Part shown: positions 35,837-44,870 of the stretch, piece by piece
How the letters are laid out: each line of letters begins with the position of its first letter
Position numbering within the stretch: position 1 is the stretch's first letter
Source: Paenibacillus rhizovicinus
Lineage (GTDB): Bacteria > Bacillota > Bacilli > Paenibacillales > Paenibacillaceae
Length of the DNA: 64,000 bases
Direction: 5' to 3'
Assembly (NCBI RefSeq): GCF_010365285.1
Contig: NZ_CP048286.1
Coordinates: 1,817,001 to 1,881,000 of the forward strand
Translations under genes and position numbers: made by a program
The notes under the pieces: generated by a model
Databases searched by the model: none
The model's input: only the letters and a program-made list of their open reading frames with translations
What the model was told of the DNA's origin: nothing

Positions 35837-36710
35837 AGCGCATTTTATTATCTTCCGTGATCCAAGTCTGGCCGCTATTCCCCACCCAGCTATCCTCACC
35901 AACGGTTACGTGATAATTAAACTCGACCCTTCCGACGGCATTCTCGCGTCTCTGCGTTGTCCATGACAGGTTGCCCGTTTTGCCATCATGCTCATTGAGG
36001 TGCATGTTCCACGTCTTGCCGCCATCGCTTGTCAGATAGAATAACTGAGGCTGCGCATCATTGATGACGATTGTCGTCAGGATCCCCTGCTTGTCGTTGA
36101 AGAAGAAGGGCAGCGAGGATTGGATGTTGGAGCGCTTGGCCGCATCGGGTACAGGAAGCTTCTCAAGCGACCAACTTCGGCCGGCATCTTCGGTTCTATA
36201 CACCTGGACAGTATCATCAAGCGGCGAGTTGAGAGCTAACCAGCCTACGACCGGCGTTAAAAACATGAAGCCCACTTTGGTTCCGCCTAGGGGCAGAGTA
36301 GATCCGGGAACTGAAGTGTCTGCGACCGTTGTCCATGTTTTCCCGCCGTCGGTGCTTCTGGAAAGTTTCATATCTTCGGTATGCATGCCGACAGTCGCCC
36401 AATAATCGGCTGTCCACGCATTGGCATCGTTTAGAGTAAAAGTCTCGCTGCGCCGATAGTCCGGCTCAGGTGCTTGGGGGTCCGAGGACGGAGAAGCGTT
36501 CTCCAGGACAGGAGCCGCCTCCATGGTCGGAGACGGGGACGGCGCAGGCACAGGTGGTGGTGCTGGTGCAGGCGCGGACAGCGTTTGTTCGTCGTTCGCA
36601 GCCGGTGCGATCCGTTCTGGCGCCTGTCTCTCGCCCGAAGAGCAGCCACTCAAGAGTATCGAAGCGAAGAACAGCAAAGGCAAAGCGATTAAGATCACGG
36701 TCCGTTTCAC
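35835..36710 (-). CDS. BNR-repeat lipoprotein
   Basis: A 291-residue lipoprotein: signal peptide with lipobox LLSGC (Cys23), a Pro/Ala-rich linker (about 35-80), then a beta-propeller-like part with BNR/Asp-box motifs STDGGKTW, TEDAGRSW and TSDGGKTW. The start is GTG at 36710, with GGAGGAGG six bases upstream. Secreted Asp-box proteins can bind sugars or proteins at the wall, but no catalytic residues can be assigned. It is a single gene. Confidence 0.84.
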   Translation of the reverse strand: MKRTVILIALPLLFFASILLSGCSSGERQAPERIAPAANDEQTLSAPAPAPPPVPAPSPSPTMEAAPVLENASPSSDPQAPEPDYRRSETFTLNDANAWTADYWATVGMHTEDMKLSRSTDGGKTWTTVADTSVPGSTLPLGGTKVGFMFLTPVVGWLALNSPLDDTVQVYRTEDAGRSWSLEKLPVPDAAKRSNIQSSLPFFFNDKQGILTTIVINDAQPQLFYLTSDGGKTWNMHLNEHDGKTGNLSWTTQRRENAVGRVEFNYHVTVGEDSWVGNSGQTWITEDNKMR

Positions 36711-36827
36711 TGCATTCCTCCTCCGTCATACCCAGCTTCCCCACATCCTCAGAACGAGCCTGCTGCAGGAATAGTTGCAGCGGGCTGCATGCCGTCGTTA
36801 TCAGGCCCGATGGAAGGCAACGCCATG

Positions 36828-36854
36828 AAAAAAAAACCGCATTTCTGCGGTTTT
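36828..36854 (-). terminator. Terminator of the SDR gene
   Basis: A 9-bp stem AAAACCGCA with its complement and a TTTC-type loop; on the minus strand nine T follow. It lies about 40 bases after the stop of the SDR gene. Confidence 0.88.
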
Positions 36855-36891
36855 GATTCCAGCGCTGCGCTTATCACTCATGAACACGAAC

Positions 36892-37746
36892 CTAATGGCC
36901 AAGCCCGGTCCGAAAACCTTCCCGCCACGACGGGTACCGCGGCTCCCAGCCTTGCTTGATCGCCTTGGCGTTTCGAGCTCCCCGCTCGCCTCTCGCGCTG
37001 CCGGACTGAACGGCCGGTGCGGGCGCGCCGACCGAATCGGCGAACGCCGGCAGCCATTCCGCGCCGGCGGCCGGTTCGTTGTCGACGATGTTGTACGCGC
37101 CGGACGGCCAATTCAGCGCAAGCAACGCTGCCCGGGCCGCGTCTTCAACGTGCACGAACGAGCTGACGCCGTCCGTCGCCGGCAGTTGACCCGCCCTGAC
37201 CATATCCGCCATCAAGCCTTCTACGGCATACCAGGTCCCTTCGCCATAGAGCAATCCGTATCGCAAAATAACATGCTCCGGCATCTCGGCCACGGCAGCT
37301 TCCATAACCGCGACGGCCTCGACCGTCGAGCTTCGCGGCTCCGGTGCTGCGAGATCGAGCAGCTCTTCCTCCCCGGCCGGCCCGTCACCAGGGACGTATA
37401 CCCACGAGATGCTCTGCACGATCATGCGGGTTACGCCCGCGGCAAGCGCGGCGTCCACCAGATTGCGCGTCCCTTCCCTGCGAATCCGCGCATTGTCCGC
37501 GAAGTTTCTCTCGCCAAGCGCGGTCAGCTGGTGGATAACGGCATCCGGCTTCGTCTCGCCCAGTGCTGCGAACACCGCCTCGCGGTCGTAGACGTCCGCA
37601 ATGACGGAACGCGCGCCGGCCCGTTCCAACGCGGCCGCCTGAGCCGGATTACGAATCAAGCCGACGACCTCGTGACCTGCTTCGGCCAACAACGGAATCA
37701 ACGATCTGCCAACGACCCCGCTGGCGCCTGCAATTAAGATTCTCAT
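36892..37746 (-). CDS. Extended SDR family NAD(P)-dependent epimerase/reductase
   Basis: A 284-residue protein. The N-terminal glycine motif is ILIAGASGVVGRSLIP; the active-site region contains SISWVYVPG with Tyr, and the substrate half is VILRYGLLYGEGTWY. Family members act on nucleotide sugars or on isoflavone-like and terpenoid substrates. GGAGGTTG precedes the ATG. The next gene upstream on the same strand (phosphotransferase) is 57 bases away, so the two may be co-transcribed. Confidence 0.87.
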   Translation of the reverse strand: MRILIAGASGVVGRSLIPLLAEAGHEVVGLIRNPAQAAALERAGARSVIADVYDREAVFAALGETKPDAVIHQLTALGERNFADNARIRREGTRNLVDAALAAGVTRMIVQSISWVYVPGDGPAGEEELLDLAAPEPRSSTVEAVAVMEAAVAEMPEHVILRYGLLYGEGTWYAVEGLMADMVRAGQLPATDGVSSFVHVEDAARAALLALNWPSGAYNIVDNEPAAGAEWLPAFADSVGAPAPAVQSGSARGERGARNAKAIKQGWEPRYPSWREGFRTGLGH

Positions 37747-37802
37747 CGATATTCAACCTCCATTCATATACGACATTCGGCATCCGTACAGGAAGTATGG
37801 AC

Positions 37803-38756
37803 TCATTCTCCCGGACCGATTTCAGCAGCCGACATCTCTACGACCCTTTTCGCGAACGCAGCGTAAGCTTCGATCAAGTCCGGGCTTCGATCAATGGCCC
37901 ATCTGAGCTTGTCGAACGCACGCAATAGCTGCATCGGCCTCATGCCAGCCAGATCTTCCTCGTTCAGCCCGTACCCGTCGATAAAAGCCTGGAACTCTTC
38001 CCTGTTCGGACCCTCGCCCAGCATCTGGCTCTGCAACACCTGTAGTACCTCTCCGTGAGGCACCACGCCGACTTCCGCGCTGCCCCAATCCAGCACGATC
38101 GCTTGGCCCGCTTCGTCGACCAGCGTATTCTTGAGCGACATATCGCCGTGATATAAACCGAAGCTGAACGTCGTTTGTTTCAAACGCTCGAACAGCTCTC
38201 GTACGCGCTGCGATTCCGCCCGCGTGATGACGCCCAGCTCGATCAGCCGGTCATCCTCCGTCAAACTGTCGATGTTATACTGCACGCAGCCGAGCCAACT
38301 GCCGTCCGATCCGGGATGAGGAGGCGAATGAAACCGGCCTTGCGCGGGATCCGTCAATTGTTCCCCATATCCATGCACCGGTATGACATGCATTCGTCTG
38401 GCATAGGCGCCAAGCTGCCGCCACACATCGTTTGCCGGGGACGTAAGGTCCAACCCGTTGCAGCCCTCGACAAACGTAAGAATCATATAGGCAGTCTCAT
38501 CGGCTATGCCCACCGCCAACACCTCAGGTCCGGGAATGCCGACCGCGGCCGCCTGCTCCATGCACCATTGTTCCTTCACATAGTCGGGGTATGTGCCTCG
38601 ATCGTTCATACGGATGACGATTTTACGCTGCTCGCCTTCGACGACGCAGACTTGATTAACGAACCCTTTGCCCACGATCTGGTAAGCGGATCTCACTTGT
38701 TCCCCCAGATAATCGGCTGCAATCCGTTCGGCTTGAATAACGACCGCATTCTTCAT
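37803..38756 (-). CDS. APH-type phosphotransferase
   Basis: A 317-residue kinase-fold protein. The ATP-binding part includes VIRMNDRGTYPDYVKEQWCM, the catalytic loop is FGLYHGDMSLKNTLV and the metal motif IVLDWGSAEV. AAGGA lies eight bases before the ATG at 38756. It is unrelated in sequence to the phosphotransferase at 25601 except in these motifs. It may act with the SDR gene behind it; the substrate is unknown. Confidence 0.84.
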   Translation of the reverse strand: MKNAVVIQAERIAADYLGEQVRSAYQIVGKGFVNQVCVVEGEQRKIVIRMNDRGTYPDYVKEQWCMEQAAAVGIPGPEVLAVGIADETAYMILTFVEGCNGLDLTSPANDVWRQLGAYARRMHVIPVHGYGEQLTDPAQGRFHSPPHPGSDGSWLGCVQYNIDSLTEDDRLIELGVITRAESQRVRELFERLKQTTFSFGLYHGDMSLKNTLVDEAGQAIVLDWGSAEVGVVPHGEVLQVLQSQMLGEGPNREEFQAFIDGYGLNEEDLAGMRPMQLLRAFDKLRWAIDRSPDLIEAYAAFAKRVVEMSAAEIGPGE

Positions 38757-38852
38757 CCTGCCATTCCTTCCCCTGCGTTGCACGCTGCCTTCCTCATGAA
38801 TTCTTCACTGGTTGTATCCTTTCCTGTAAGGCATGTACGGCTCCGCCTATGG

Positions 38853-38887
38853 AAAAGGCAACCGAACTCGCAAGATCGGCTGCCTTT
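38853..38887 (-). terminator. Terminator of the stalk/PKD protein gene
   Basis: A 12-bp stem with a G-U pair (38854-38865 with 38876-38887), followed by TTTT on the minus strand, about 50 bases after the stop codon at 38939. Confidence 0.75.
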
Positions 38888-38938
38888 GTCGCTATAATGC
38901 TTATTCATCGGATCGGATGCAGGTATTTATTTCGCGTG

Positions 38939-41158
38939 TTATTGGCGAAGCGCAGGCAGCGGCGTGAACAGTATCGCGACCGGCAAGTTGCTTCCCGAAG
39001 CCACGGTGAATACGATATCTACCGTCTCCTCGCTGTCTCCCGTACGGTACAGAACGCCGGCCTGGTTGTTATCCTTCAACACTTGGTTGTTGGCGACCGT
39101 AACGAGCTGTCCGTTGACCAGAAACGCTCCGGTATACAGCCCGCCGCGTCCATTCAGCGAGATCATCGTATGCGGCGCGACATGCGATAAATGCATTTTG
39201 TACAGAACGCCGAAGTTCCCGCGATTGTATTCCAGCTCTCCGGTCATCTCGTCAATGCCGTCCAGAATCTTATCGACTCCGTTCTTCTCGCCGATCATAA
39301 TTCGCTGCGGCGTAGCGCCAAGGGTATCATTGACTTCGATGGAACGATCGGCATTATAGAAAGTTCCTCTGACGTGGAGGCCATCGCGCGGCATGACGGC
39401 CAAGTTCGGCAGCTCCGTAAGTGCGTCCTTGTCTTTGGCGATAACGACGATCGTGTACAGCAGCTCCTTATCCGAGAAGATGTCGGCGTACGAGCTGAAC
39501 GAATCGCCTGCCTTCAGCGGCACCTTGGCAATGTCCGGCAAAATCTCCTTCGTCTCGCCAGGCGCGATCGTTGTCCACACCGGTGCCGGTTTGCTTGCTT
39601 CCGACGTCAGGTAACGGGCCGTAGCCAGTTTGCCTGCCAGCTCCGGCGAAGGTGTCGGTCCGCCCATGCCGATCGCGGTTTTGTTCACTTTGGCATCGGC
39701 ATATCCCATGTTGGTTGCCAGCAGATGCATCGTCACCGGATAACCGATGTTGTTCACGTTATGGAACATGAACCGCACTTGGCCCGACAGCTGCGCGCGG
39801 TAGGCGACGCCTTCCTGTACTAATGTCTCCGGGCTGTTGCTGCGAACCATCTGAGAAGGTTCCGACTGGATTACGTAATTATAAGCAGGAAACTGCAAGA
39901 CCGATGCTCCGTCGATCGAGTAGATCTCGCCCGTCGGCGTGAACAGCCGCTGGTATTCATCCTTCGTATAGAGAACCTCGTTCGTGACCGTCACCGTCTT
40001 CGTCACCGAACCCGTCAGACCGTTCTTGTCCGTGACCGACAAAGTGACGCTATGGTCGCCCGGTTCGAAGAAAACTTTCTCATTGCCCGTAAACGTGCTG
40101 CTGGCGATGGCGTTCTCGTCATCGGTACTAATATCCGTGTAGGTGATGGTCTCACCGATTCGATATTGCGGTTTATCTGTGGTGAAGTCCGCGACCGGCG
40201 GCAAGTTCGGCGCCTTGACCGTCACGGTGATGCTGAAGGGATCGCTCCAGACGCCGTTGCTGTCCTCCACCTGTCTCGAAACGGTATACGTTCCTGCCAT
40301 CGGGAAGACGTCCAAACGGCCGTCCCAGCGTTCGTCAACGAACGGCAGGCCTGTCGCATTCGTCGCATGATCGATATACGTCACAGTCGTTTGTCCCGCA
40401 TAAATCTCCGCAGGTTGAATTTCGAAATCCGCCGTCGGTTTCGGCGGAATGACCACGGTAGACCATTTCAGCGTGATCTGCTTGCCGACGACCGCAATCG
40501 TGCTCTCGGCCATCTCGCCCCAGGAGCGCAGCGGAACCATTAGGTAGCCGTTCGAAATGAATGTCGCGCCGGCAAGTTTAGTCTGGATGCCGTCCCGGAA
40601 TGCATAGTCGCTGCCGATCTTGAAGACGAGCGTATGCTTGTCGCTGGTAGCGGTGGACTCTTTCGTCTGGGCGTTGTAAGAAATCTTGAACCCGTAACGA
40701 GCCGCAATCGAGCTGAACGGAAGAAAGGTCCTGCCATTAATGGATTTCACGGGTTGAGCGGACGTGTAGGTCGCGCCATTATGGAGCATCGTCGCGCTTC
40801 CGATCGTCAAATCCAATCTATCCGTGGCGGGGGGATACTCCGTGCCCGTGCCGGACGTTGTGCCCGTGCCTGGCGTCGTGATGCCCGGCGTTGTGCCCGT
40901 GCCTGGCGTCGTTCCTGTGGCCGGCGTCGTACCGTCGCCAGCTGTCGTGCCCGTGCCGGACGTCGTCCCCGTGCCGGATGTTGCACCCGTGCCCGTAGTT
41001 GCATCCGTGCCCGAAGTTGTGCTCGTGCCCGAAGTTGTGCCCGTGTTTGGCGTTGCGGTCGTAAGCCCGTTGCCCGCAGCAGAGGCGCTTCTCGAAGCGG
41101 CGGTCGTAATTGGCAATAATAAGAACGATAAGATCAATATCCATTTTAACGATTTCAT
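38939..41158 (-). CDS. Secreted stalk-domain and PKD-domain protein
   Basis: A 739-residue secreted protein. Residues 1-27 are a signal peptide. Residues 30-105 are a Gly/Thr/Ser/Pro-rich low-complexity stretch built from TGTTSG-like units. Next come a copper-amine-oxidase N-terminal-like stalk domain (NGRTFLPFSSIAARYGFKISY ... LMVPLRSWGEMAES, about 115-230), two PKD-like domains (TADFEIQPAEIYAGQTTVTY and VADFTTDKPQYRIGETITYTD, about 235-390) and a C-terminal part of 350 residues not recognised. AGAGGAG precedes the ATG. No sorting signal is seen. It probably acts in the cell wall or outside. Confidence 0.84.
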   Translation of the reverse strand: MKSLKWILILSFLLLPITTAASRSASAAGNGLTTATPNTGTTSGTSTTSGTDATTGTGATSGTGTTSGTGTTAGDGTTPATGTTPGTGTTPGITTPGTGTTSGTGTEYPPATDRLDLTIGSATMLHNGATYTSAQPVKSINGRTFLPFSSIAARYGFKISYNAQTKESTATSDKHTLVFKIGSDYAFRDGIQTKLAGATFISNGYLMVPLRSWGEMAESTIAVVGKQITLKWSTVVIPPKPTADFEIQPAEIYAGQTTVTYIDHATNATGLPFVDERWDGRLDVFPMAGTYTVSRQVEDSNGVWSDPFSITVTVKAPNLPPVADFTTDKPQYRIGETITYTDISTDDENAIASSTFTGNEKVFFEPGDHSVTLSVTDKNGLTGSVTKTVTVTNEVLYTKDEYQRLFTPTGEIYSIDGASVLQFPAYNYVIQSEPSQMVRSNSPETLVQEGVAYRAQLSGQVRFMFHNVNNIGYPVTMHLLATNMGYADAKVNKTAIGMGGPTPSPELAGKLATARYLTSEASKPAPVWTTIAPGETKEILPDIAKVPLKAGDSFSSYADIFSDKELLYTIVVIAKDKDALTELPNLAVMPRDGLHVRGTFYNADRSIEVNDTLGATPQRIMIGEKNGVDKILDGIDEMTGELEYNRGNFGVLYKMHLSHVAPHTMISLNGRGGLYTGAFLVNGQLVTVANNQVLKDNNQAGVLYRTGDSEETVDIVFTVASGSNLPVAILFTPLPALRQ

Positions 41159-41532
41159 GCTTTATCTCCTCTGCTCTCTCGTCTACTCCGAATGCGGAAT
41201 GGGTTCAATTCCCGGAGGTTTTCAATTTCATTGTTAATGGAGACGTTATAACGAATACGTTTGTTGCGAAATTTTGGATAAAGACATAATTTGGACACAT
41301 TTTACAACTTTGCAACAATTAAGGAACTCTTGCCACTGGACATTCAACCGGTACACACATAGGTAACTTTCCCTAATTATGTCCGCCTCACAACAAATCC
41401 CTTAAATCGTTTCAGCCGGCGCTTCCGCAGCTTCACGCCACAAAAAAACGGCGCCTGCTAATAGGCGCCGAATCGTATGATTTACATCCGCTTGGCAGTC
41501 CAACAAGCCGCCAGCCACGCCTGCCATGACGA
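41159..41532. other. Intergenic stretch with one terminator
   Basis: Besides the terminator at 41442-41470, the region is AT-rich near 41240-41400 and should hold the promoter of the stalk/PKD gene. GACATAATT (41285) and AATTATGTC (41375) form a distant inverted pair. No gene was found. Confidence 0.45.
41442..41470 (-). terminator. Terminator of the antiporter gene
   Basis: An 8-bp stem CGGCGCCT with AGGCGCCG around six bases, followed by seven T on the minus strand, 63 bases after the antiporter stop. Confidence 0.85.
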
Positions 41533-43566
41533 TTACGCCTGCAGGAAGCTCCCCCAGTTGATATCCAGCACTTCCGCTTCATGCATGCTGACCTGAAACT
41601 GCAGCTTGCTCAATTGCTGGCGCCCGATGTGTCCTTGCTGGTATTGCTGCTGCAGCGCTTCGCGCTCCGCTTGGATGGACAGCATCCGCAGCATCTGAAC
41701 CTGTTCCTCCACCACATCGTCGGGACTCGGCGCCGCCAGCCGGTTGTTCAGCAGGCTGATCATCTGCCGATAATGCCCGCAAACCCGGTTAATAGAAGCA
41801 TTGGCGCAAGCTTCATTCCCTTGAAGCCTGTCGAGCGCATAGGCCGCGGTCGTAATCCGCATCCGGATGAACGCCTTGCGGTCCTTGGCCTTCAAGATGT
41901 CATAACCCCTGCGTTTTGCCGGATAGAAGAACATCACGACTTTATTCACGAGCGAATAGAGCAGCAGGTAGAAAATATGAAAGCGATTGGAAATGACGAT
42001 TTCAATGCTGCGGAACATATTCTCCAGAACGGCCGCTTCTTCCGACTCGATCTCTCCCTGCTCGCGCAGCAGCTGCACGCAGCGCCGCTCCTCCGCAATG
42101 CCCAGCTGGCGCAGGTACATCTCCTCGTTGCGCGCTTTGCGGGACAGCATGTCGTACTCGGTTCGCTTGATGTCCGACAGCCGCTGGTCGTTGTCCGAAA
42201 TGACGATCGCCGCGGAATGGACGTTGGTTTCATCGATGGCCAGCCGCACGGCCTGATTCGCCGCTTTGATCGCTTCTTTCTGCACGCGCAATTCCGCCTC
42301 CCGCCTTGACCCTTCGCCTTCCGCCTCGTCGGGCTGACCTGCCAGCAGCGGGAGCGCGATGCTTGCGATGATTAGCGAGACCAAGATCACGCCGGCCGCG
42401 AGGAAGATCATGAGATCCCGTTCCGGAAACGGCGCGCCGCTCCCGAGCACGAGCGGGATCGTGAACGCGCCCGCAAGCGTAATGGCGCCGCGGATGCCGG
42501 ACAGCGATGTCAAGATGATCGCCCGCCAGTCGTGGCTGCGGCCGCCGAGCGGTTTGATCAGCCACTCCGACAACGCCAGCCATAGGAAACGGAGCGCAAT
42601 GAGCATGACATAGATAATCAGCACATGGGCAATGGCCTGGAAATTGTCATACGCCAGATTGCTGAAGATGTTGTGCAGAATTTCCGGAATTTGCAGGCCG
42701 AGCAGCACGAACACCAGGCCGTTCATGACGAACAGAATGACGTTCCACGTAATCTCCGAGACGAACTTCTGCTCGATCGTCGTAAATCCGGATCGGTCCT
42801 GTTCGATTGCGTGCAGGATACCGCCAGCGACAGCGGCCAGGATACCGGATAAGCCGAGATGCTCCGCGACGTAGAAGAGAATGAACGGCGTGAGGACCTG
42901 AATCAGCACATGAACCGATACGTCCTCGATGCCGAAGCGCCGAAGCGCCACGCGGAACCAAATAATCGCAAGCGCCAGCACCGCGCCGAGCAGCAGGCCG
43001 CCCAGCGAGATCACGAGGAAGCTCCACGATGCGGTCCAGATCGAGAAGGTGCCCGTCACGGCCGCGGCGATCGCGAATTTGAACGCGACGAGGCCGGAGG
43101 CGTCGTTCATCAACGACTCGCCCTCCAACAGCCGATGGATGTTCTGCGGCAGATGAACCCGCGAAGCGATCGCGGACACGGCCACCGCATCTGTCGGAGA
43201 CAGGATCGCCGCCAGCGCGAACGCCGCCGCTTGCGGAATAACGGGTATCATCGCATGAATGGCATACCCGCCCGCGAAGACGGTCAGGAACACGAGTCCG
43301 ACGGCCAGCAGCAGAATCGGCAGCCGCAGCTTCCACAGCTCTTCGCGAGGCGTTCGTTTGCCGTCATTGAAGAGCAGCGGAGCGATGAACAGGATGAAGA
43401 ACAGCTCCGGCTCCAAATGAATATGGAGATCCCACGGCAAGTACACGACCGATCCCCCGAGAGCAATCTGGACGACAGGAAGCGGAATGAACGGCAGAAG
43501 GCGCTGCACCACCTGCGAGACGGCGAGCAGCAGCAATAAGACGAGCACGACGAGAAATAATTCCAT
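41533..43566 (-). CDS. CPA1 family Na+/H+ antiporter
   Basis: A 677-residue membrane protein. The first 410 residues hold about 12 helices with the ion-binding motif AAILSPTDAVAVSAI and GESLMNDASGLVAFKF. The region IRGAITLAGAFTIPLVL is also typical of NhaP-type exchangers. A long cytoplasmic tail of about 260 residues (from QPDEAEGEGSRREAEL to the end) is charged and largely helical and may regulate activity. The ATG at 43566 has GGAGG five bases upstream. It probably exports Na+ in exchange for protons. It stands alone with its own terminator. Confidence 0.93.
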   Translation of the reverse strand: MELFLVVLVLLLLLAVSQVVQRLLPFIPLPVVQIALGGSVVYLPWDLHIHLEPELFFILFIAPLLFNDGKRTPREELWKLRLPILLLAVGLVFLTVFAGGYAIHAMIPVIPQAAAFALAAILSPTDAVAVSAIASRVHLPQNIHRLLEGESLMNDASGLVAFKFAIAAAVTGTFSIWTASWSFLVISLGGLLLGAVLALAIIWFRVALRRFGIEDVSVHVLIQVLTPFILFYVAEHLGLSGILAAVAGGILHAIEQDRSGFTTIEQKFVSEITWNVILFVMNGLVFVLLGLQIPEILHNIFSNLAYDNFQAIAHVLIIYVMLIALRFLWLALSEWLIKPLGGRSHDWRAIILTSLSGIRGAITLAGAFTIPLVLGSGAPFPERDLMIFLAAGVILVSLIIASIALPLLAGQPDEAEGEGSRREAELRVQKEAIKAANQAVRLAIDETNVHSAAIVISDNDQRLSDIKRTEYDMLSRKARNEEMYLRQLGIAEERRCVQLLREQGEIESEEAAVLENMFRSIEIVISNRFHIFYLLLYSLVNKVVMFFYPAKRRGYDILKAKDRKAFIRMRITTAAYALDRLQGNEACANASINRVCGHYRQMISLLNNRLAAPSPDDVVEEQVQMLRMLSIQAEREALQQQYQQGHIGRQQLSKLQFQVSMHEAEVLDINWGSFLQA

Positions 43567-43651
43567 GCGTTCCTCCGGTGTTCCATGATGAGGGGCGATT
43601 CCTATAGTCCAATCAGCGCTCCCGTCAACAGGATACCCTTTTCGCGGAAAC

Positions 43652-44173
43652 TCAAAACTCGCCCCTCGCATACAGCATTAGGAGGAGCGTGTCCGAGATC
43701 GTTTTCCATATGTAAAACCCGCATTTCTCATAACATCGAATGGCGCTTCCGTTCGCTTGATGGACCTTCAACAGGATGCCGTGGATGGCTGACTTCGCTT
43801 CAAGCTCGCATTGAACCAAGCGAATGGCTCGCGCGGCGATTCCCCGGTTCCTGAAGAGCGGGTCGCCGATCAGGATGTCCATGCCATACATTCGTAAATG
43901 CGCCGCCAGTCCATACTCCTCCTTCTCTTCCGAATCCAGCTCATAATATTGCAAGTACCCGACGGGCTGTTCATCCCACTCGACGATGATCGGGGCTTTC
44001 TTATCATTGCCCGCGATTCTCGACGCATATTTGCGCTCGATCATCTCGCGGGAATAGGTCGTATGCGGATTGCTGTAAAACTTCCTAACTTCCTCGTCCT
44101 GCCGCCATCTCACCATCGCGTCATAATCCGATTCGGTCATTCTTCTTAATCCGACTTCGACGTTATGCATCAT
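43652..44173 (-). CDS. GNAT acetyltransferase, AAC(6')-like
   Basis: A 173-residue protein. It opens with LRRMTESDYDAMVRWRQDEEVRKFY and has the acetyl-CoA motif IGDPLFRNRGIAARAIRLV and final strand CYEKCGFY. This form is close to the RimJ/AAC(6') branch. GGAGG lies six bases before the first of two adjacent ATG codons (44173). A terminator separates it from the next acetyltransferase gene upstream. Resistance to aminoglycosides is not implied. Confidence 0.85.
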   Translation of the reverse strand: MMHNVEVGLRRMTESDYDAMVRWRQDEEVRKFYSNPHTTYSREMIERKYASRIAGNDKKAPIIVEWDEQPVGYLQYYELDSEEKEEYGLAAHLRMYGMDILIGDPLFRNRGIAARAIRLVQCELEAKSAIHGILLKVHQANGSAIRCYEKCGFYIWKTISDTLLLMLYARGEF

Positions 44174-44200
44174 CGGACGCCTCCCGGGCTCGATTATGGA

Positions 44201-44225
44201 AACAGGCCGCCCAACCGGCAGCCTG
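44201..44225 (-). terminator. Hairpin after the second acetyltransferase gene (copy 1)
   Basis: Nine-bp stem CAGGCCGCC with GGCAGCCTG, loop CAACC, followed by TTT on the minus strand. The same hairpin recurs at 44811-44837, so the two flank the acetyltransferase gene. Confidence 0.65.
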
Positions 44226-44232
44226 TCGGATA

Positions 44233-44679
44233 TCAATCGATATGAAGTAAACGTATAATCTCTCCGTCGACTACTACGTCACTAACCTTCTGAAACCCCA
44301 ATGATTCGTACAAGCTTCCCGCAATGTGATTGTTCGGACGATGCCCGATCATCAGCCGTTTGCATCCCATCCGGCCCAGCAAGGCAATCAGATTCACCAT
44401 GGCTGCCTTCCCGTATCCTTTTCCCTGATGCCTCTCATCAATCATGAGCGCGGGAATCCAATAGTTGTCGTCCTCATCCGGTTCCGCGCAGAACACGATG
44501 AATCCAACTAGCTCCTCGTCACCATACACAGCGCGCAGCTCGTAATCATGCCTGTATTTCGATTCGGCAATCCAGTAAACGACAGGTGCCGGGAAAACAG
44601 CAGCCTGCTCTCCTTTCACTTTAAGCTGCGTACAAGCATACCAGTTGTCCATCGACACTGGTTGTAAACTCACTCCCAT
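44233..44679 (-). CDS. GNAT acetyltransferase, spermidine-acetyltransferase-like
   Basis: A 148-residue protein. The start MGVSLQPVSMDNWYACTQLKV and the acetyl-CoA motif ALMIDERHQGKGYGKAAMVNLI, then SLYESLGFQ, resemble the PaiA/SpeG/BltD-type polyamine acetyltransferases. GGAAGG precedes the ATG at 44679. Nearly identical hairpins flank the gene on both sides. Substrate assignment is tentative. Confidence 0.82.
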   Translation of the reverse strand: MGVSLQPVSMDNWYACTQLKVKGEQAAVFPAPVVYWIAESKYRHDYELRAVYGDEELVGFIVFCAEPDEDDNYWIPALMIDERHQGKGYGKAAMVNLIALLGRMGCKRLMIGHRPNNHIAGSLYESLGFQKVSDVVVDGEIIRLLHID

Positions 44680-44810
44680 CGAACCCTTCCTTTCGAAGTT
44701 TAATTCCTGGACTCCACGGCCCCCCAATAGACGATTCCAAATCAGTCCACCCCTTATTCCAATCATTCAATTCCACGATTCCGACCGAATTTCCTTCTCT
44801 CTCCGCATGC

Positions 44811-44837
44811 AAAACAGGCCGCCCAACCGGCAGCCCG
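44811..44837 (-). terminator. Hairpin behind the methyltransferase gene (copy 2)
   Basis: The same CAGGCCGCC-CAACC-GGCAGCCCG hairpin as at 44201, followed on the minus strand by TTTT. It lies about 35 bases after the methyltransferase stop. Confidence 0.7.
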
Positions 44838-44870
44838 CTCCTGACCATGCTATCAAATTCCGTCAACGCC

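Noticed and set aside
44621-44866. 81-codon minus-strand frame between the acetyltransferase and methyltransferase genes
   Set aside because: It overlaps the acetyltransferase start and a terminator hairpin and has no ribosome site.
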